Source of the DNA: Deltaproteobacteria bacterium
Lineage (GTDB): Bacteria > Myxococcota_A > UBA796 > UBA2385
Direction: 5' to 3'
DNA length: 7,341 nt
NCBI GenBank assembly: GCA_947462115.1
Contig: CANHON010000232.1
Coordinates: forward strand, 1 to 7,341
Shown in pieces: positions 4,379-7,341 of the stretch. The notes under the pieces are model-generated. The model had not been told where the DNA came from. It worked only from the letters and a program-made list of their open reading frames with translations, and did no database searches. Position 1 is the stretch's first letter; each line of letters opens with the position of its first letter. The position numbers were made by a program, and so were the translations under genes.

Positions 4379-7341
4379 TCAGATCCCCACCATGGCGTAG
4401 GTGCCGATCTCCCACTCGGTGCCCAGGCCGCGGGGGTAGCCGATGGTGTCGGGCGAGTAGCGGTCGAGGGTGCGGTACTGGGCCCGCACGCCGAGCCGCG
4501 GCCGGGAGCGCGCCAGATCCGGCCGCAGCCAGCTCCAGGACAGGTCGGTGATCGACTGCATGGGGAAGGTGAGGTTGAAGTCGCGGTGGAAGTCGTAGGG
4601 GCCCCAGTCGTTGAAGCGGAGCGCCGTGTCGAGGCTGAGGTTCCTGTACCATCCGGTGAAGCTGCCGCCATAGGCGGTGATCTGGCGGGCGTCGCCGCCG
4701 GTGCTCTGCTTGGTGCCGCCCGAGCCCGAGAGGCGCATGCGCAGGTCGGCGGTGGGCCGCACGTGAACGTGCCCGGACACGTCAAAGAGCGTGGCCGCCG
4801 GCGCCGCGGCGTCGAAGGAGAACAGCTGGCCGTCCCGGGTGAAGCCGACGTGGCTGTCGAGCGAGGTGGGCAGCCACTGCACGAGGCCGTCGATGGCGGC
4901 CGAGAAGCGGGCGTCCTCGCGGGCGAAGTTGTCCCACATCCACATCCAGGAGCCCGGCGTGGGATCGTAGACCAGCAGCAGCTCCACGGCCTTGGTCTCG
5001 CGGTTCTCGCGCACCACGAAGGGGTCGTCGACGAAGTTGCGGGGCGTGACGCCCGGCGTGAAGCGCCCGGTGGTGGGATCGACGGTGGCGTCGATCAGCG
5101 GGAGGGGCCCAGCCAGCGGCTTTTGCCACAGGGCGGAGGGCGCGATCTGGAAGGTGCCGAGGTTGAGCGCCACCCCGCCGAGCACCGCCCGGTGGTTGCC
5201 GCGGCCCGACTGCTTGAGGCGCCAGCCGGTGAAGGTCTGCACCGGATCGGGGCCGGCGTCGGCGACCAGGCCCTGCTGGCCGCCCTGCACATAGGCGCTG
5301 ACCGGACCGATGCTCCCGGCGAGCTTGGCGCGGAAGCCGAGCGTATCGGCCATGCGGATCTGGTCCTCCAGCACGTCAAAGCCGCTGCCGCCGAAGGACT
5401 CCGCCCCGGTCGCCGCGCTGACGGTCTGGAAGGACTGGCCCACCTTGTTGGTGCCGGCCCACAGGCCGCCGAGGGTCAGGCCCTCGCCGTTCTTGCCGGT
5501 CTCGAGCACGAGCGCGCTGCGGCGCAGGCGGGGCTCGCTGATGGCGCTCGAGGTGGTGGCGGCGCCGCTGGCGGCGAGGTCCTCTTGGTGGGTGAGGGTG
5601 AGGGTGATGGGGCCGACATCTTCGCGCAGCTTGGCGATGACCGTGGGGTTGGCCCCCCAATAGATCTGCGGCCCCATCGCCAGCTTGAGCGGCGACAGCG
5701 CGCCCTTGCCGGTGACCTCGACCCCCACCGGCACCTGGGCCTGGTAGATGTCGGGGCTGGGGCCATAGTTGGCCTCGCGGTAGATCCCGAAGAAGTCGCC
5801 CTCGTAGCCCCAGTGGTAGTGGCCCTGGCGGTAGTAGCCCTGCACCTTGGCGAGGGGGCGGTCGATCTCGAAGCCGGCGTCGTGCACGCGGGTGCGCTGA
5901 AGGGGCCCCACATCGACGGTCTGGCCCTTGGCGTCCACCACCGGCCGGGCTTGGCCGGCGGCCTCCCAATACAGCGGGTCGATGCGGTTGTCGGGGGTGT
6001 TCCCGAGGATGCTGAGCCGCAGGTCGGCCCGGACGCCGCTGGTGGGCGTGGCCTCCGCCCCGAACCAGAAGTTCTCCATGTGGTCCACCACGGCGGGCTC
6101 CATGCCCTCGCTGCCGGTGCGGGCCGAGCTGATGCTCCACATGTCGACCCGCAGGTCGGTGATCCGCAGGCGGCGCAGCTCGTCGATGGCCGGGGCGAGC
6201 TGGCCGGCGACGGCCTGGGACTCCATCTGGCTCAGGTTGAGCGCGGCGAAGTGCTGGTGGATGGCCGCGTTGTCGGTGCCCGGCGCGTAGGGGTCGAGCG
6301 CGAAGGCGCCCTGGAGCAGGTAGTAGGCCGGGCGCGGCTGCAGCGTGATCTGGCCGTCGGGCGTGGTCGGACCCAGCGCACAGACGCCGAACCACTCCTC
6401 GTTCATGTTGTTTTGGCCCTCGACGAAGTCAAAGGCGTAGCCTGCGTTGGGCCAGCTCGCGTTGGTGTCGTGGACGTCGAGCCGCTCCTCCTGCAGGTAC
6501 TTCCACCAGCCGTCGGCCCACTGGAAGACGTAGCCGCCGATGGCGTTGCCGACCGCGCCCTTCTCGGCGGTCTGCAGGTAGATCTCCTCCCACTGCTCGC
6601 GGAGCAATTCGGCCTGGGCCGCGCCGTCTTCGCGCTCGCTGCGGGCGTTGTAGGCGTCGCTGCCGAACTCGGTGTAGACGAAGGGCACGCCCAAGGTCTC
6701 CTCGACCCGGGCGTAGAGGTCGCGGGCCGAGGGGCCCCGGTAGACGTTGCTGCCCATGATGTCGAGGTTGGGCACCAGCTCGTCGATCAGGTCGAGGTAC
6801 TGCAGGTCGCCGTTGGCGATCGAGACGGGGTGGCTCGGGTCGGTCGCGTGGATCGCGTCGACCAATTCGCCCATCAGGGAGTAGAGGTGGCGCGCCTTGG
6901 CCTCTTGGCGCTCGCCTTCGGGCAAGGCCTCGATCTCAAAGCTCTTCCAGGACAGGCCATAGTTGTTCTCGTTGCCGAGCAAATAGAACAGCAGGCCCTC
7001 GGTGCCCTTGTATTGCTCGACCGCGGCCATGGTCTCGGCCTTGATCGCCGCCCGGTGCGCGGGGTCGCTGTAGTCGACCACCGGCACGAAGCGCCCGCCC
7101 ACGGTCAGGCCGTAGCGGCCGACCAAGGGGTTGATCATCGTGGTGATGCCGTAGTTTTGGTAGATCCAGGTGATCCACTTCGGCGGCACGCCGGGGAACT
7201 GGCGGATGGTGTTGACCCCGGCGGCCTGGAGCAGCTTCATCTCGTTGCGGAGGGCATTTTCGATGAAGGCGTCGCTCTGCGCCCACAGGTTGTAGCCATA
7301 GTTCTCGCCGATGGGCGAGTAGCCCCAGTTCATCCCGCGGA
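4379..7341 (-). CDS. Clan GH-A glycoside hydrolase fused to a C-terminal outer-membrane beta-barrel-like domain (5' end outside window)
   Basis: The frame stays open through the window edge: codons before the ATG at 7333 read (x)RG directly ahead of MNWGYSPIG. That is the usual first strand of a GH2/clan GH-A TIM barrel, so the true start, signal peptide and any N-terminal beta-sandwich lie upstream. Numbering from that ATG gives 984 visible residues. Residues 1-345 look like a retaining TIM-barrel glycosidase. The probable acid/base is E122 in LLGNENNYG, the probable nucleophile is E222 in FVYTEFGSD, and QWADGWW (271-277) fits the strand-8 tryptophan region. Residues 346-400 are partly helical. 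From about residue 420 to the end the sequence is alternating amphipathic strands and turns rich in Tyr/Trp/Gly, as in 16-18-stranded porins, ending TYAMVGI. The stop lies one base before the next gene. Neighbours suggest a beta-glucan substrate. GH membership is confident, barrel topology is probable, and specificity is unknown. Confidence 0.85.
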   Translation of the reverse strand, partial: RGMNWGYSPIGENYGYNLWAQSDAFIENALRNEMKLLQAAGVNTIRQFPGVPPKWITWIYQNYGITTMINPLVGRYGLTVGGRFVPVVDYSDPAHRAAIKAETMAAVEQYKGTEGLLFYLLGNENNYGLSWKSFEIEALPEGERQEAKARHLYSLMGELVDAIHATDPSHPVSIANGDLQYLDLIDELVPNLDIMGSNVYRGPSARDLYARVEETLGVPFVYTEFGSDAYNARSEREDGAAQAELLREQWEEIYLQTAEKGAVGNAIGGYVFQWADGWWKYLQEERLDVHDTNASWPNAGYAFDFVEGQNNMNEEWFGVCALGPTTPDGQITLQPRPAYYLLQGAFALDPYAPGTDNAAIHQHFAALNLSQMESQAVAGQLAPAIDELRRLRITDLRVDMWSISSARTGSEGMEPAVVDHMENFWFGAEATPTSGVRADLRLSILGNTPDNRIDPLYWEAAGQARPVVDAKGQTVDVGPLQRTRVHDAGFEIDRPLAKVQGYYRQGHYHWGYEGDFFGIYREANYGPSPDIYQAQVPVGVEVTGKGALSPLKLAMGPQIYWGANPTVIAKLREDVGPITLTLTHQEDLAASGAATTSSAISEPRLRRSALVLETGKNGEGLTLGGLWAGTNKVGQSFQTVSAATGAESFGGSGFDVLEDQIRMADTLGFRAKLAGSIGPVSAYVQGGQQGLVADAGPDPVQTFTGWRLKQSGRGNHRAVLGGVALNLGTFQIAPSALWQKPLAGPLPLIDATVDPTTGRFTPGVTPRNFVDDPFVVRENRETKAVELLLVYDPTPGSWMWMWDNFAREDARFSAAIDGLVQWLPTSLDSHVGFTRDGQLFSFDAAAPAATLFDVSGHVHVRPTADLRMRLSGSGGTKQSTGGDARQITAYGGSFTGWYRNLSLDTALRFNDWGPYDFHRDFNLTFPMQSITDLSWSWLRPDLARSRPRLGVRAQYRTLDRYSPDTIGYPRGLGTEWEIGTYAMVGI

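Larger units (their letters stand above)
1..7341 (-). other. Polycistronic operon: glycosidase/barrel, two lipoproteins, GH16, ABC binding protein, ABC permease
   Basis: Six same-strand genes are separated in order by +1, -4, +3, -4 and -4 nt, leaving no room for internal terminators or promoters between genes. No promoter, terminator, RNA gene, repeat or mobile element was found anywhere in the window. The operon is incomplete on both sides: the first gene lacks its 5' end and the last its 3' end, so the promoter lies upstream of 7341 on the minus strand. Confidence 0.88.

Noticed and set aside
4378..4785. Upstream extension of the unknown-lipoprotein frame to an ATG at 4785
   Set aside because: The extra 136 residues overlap the barrel-encoding end of the previous gene and are Pro/Ala/Thr/Ser/Arg-rich noise. 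The ATG at 4377 gives a proper signal peptide and a normal operon junction.
5376..6395. 339-codon open frame on the minus strand inside the glycosidase/barrel gene
   Set aside because: It is an alternate frame of the real gene with Pro/Arg/Gly/His-rich composition typical of frame-shifted high-GC coding DNA.
1..7341. Search for CRISPR arrays, tRNA or rRNA genes, insertion sequences, long repeats, riboswitches and rho-independent terminators
   Set aside because: None was seen by eye. All but four bases are accounted for by protein-coding genes, and no T-run follows a GC stem at any gene end.

Overview
The window is wall-to-wall coding DNA on the minus strand. Six genes run from position 7341 down to position 1, and the only non-coding bases are one nucleotide at 4378 and three at 3074-3076. 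Base composition is very GC-rich with a strong G/C preference at third codon positions. Three to four products carry lipoprotein-type signal peptides, and one ends in what looks like an outer-membrane beta-barrel, so the host is a high-GC diderm bacterium. The Asp/Thr/Gly-rich linkers in the lipoproteins are reminiscent of Myxococcota and related former Deltaproteobacteria, but no marker gene is present and this placement is a guess.

Layout in transcription order: (1) 7341-4379, a large protein missing its N-terminus, with a clan GH-A glycosidase domain followed by about 550 residues of beta-strand-rich, porin-like sequence; (2) 4377-3754, a small putative lipoprotein of unknown family; (3) 3757-3077, a putative lipoprotein ending in a beta-sandwich domain that resembles a carbohydrate-binding module; (4) 3073-2249, a GH16 endo-beta-glucanase of the laminarinase type with an intact EIDILE active-site motif; (5) 2252-585, a family 5 (Opp/Dpp-type) ABC solute-binding lipoprotein; (6) 588-1, the N-terminal part of a DppB/OppB-type ABC permease, cut by the window edge. 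The permease frame is open to position 1.

The junctions are a 1-nt gap, a 4-nt overlap (ATGA), a 3-nt gap, a 4-nt overlap (GTGA) and a 4-nt overlap (ATGA), so this is almost certainly one polycistronic, translationally coupled operon. The simplest reading is a beta-glucan (laminarin-like) scavenging system. An exported GH16 enzyme cuts the polymer, a surface lipoprotein holds it, the glycosidase/barrel protein trims and perhaps admits oligosaccharides across the outer membrane, and an Opp-type ABC importer takes them across the inner membrane. The second permease and the ATPases would lie beyond position 1. No SusC/SusD or TonB receptor is present in the window. The most unusual element is the apparent fusion of a glycosidase to an outer-membrane barrel in one polypeptide. 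An alternative, that the locus remodels or exports a self-made glucan, cannot be excluded from this window.
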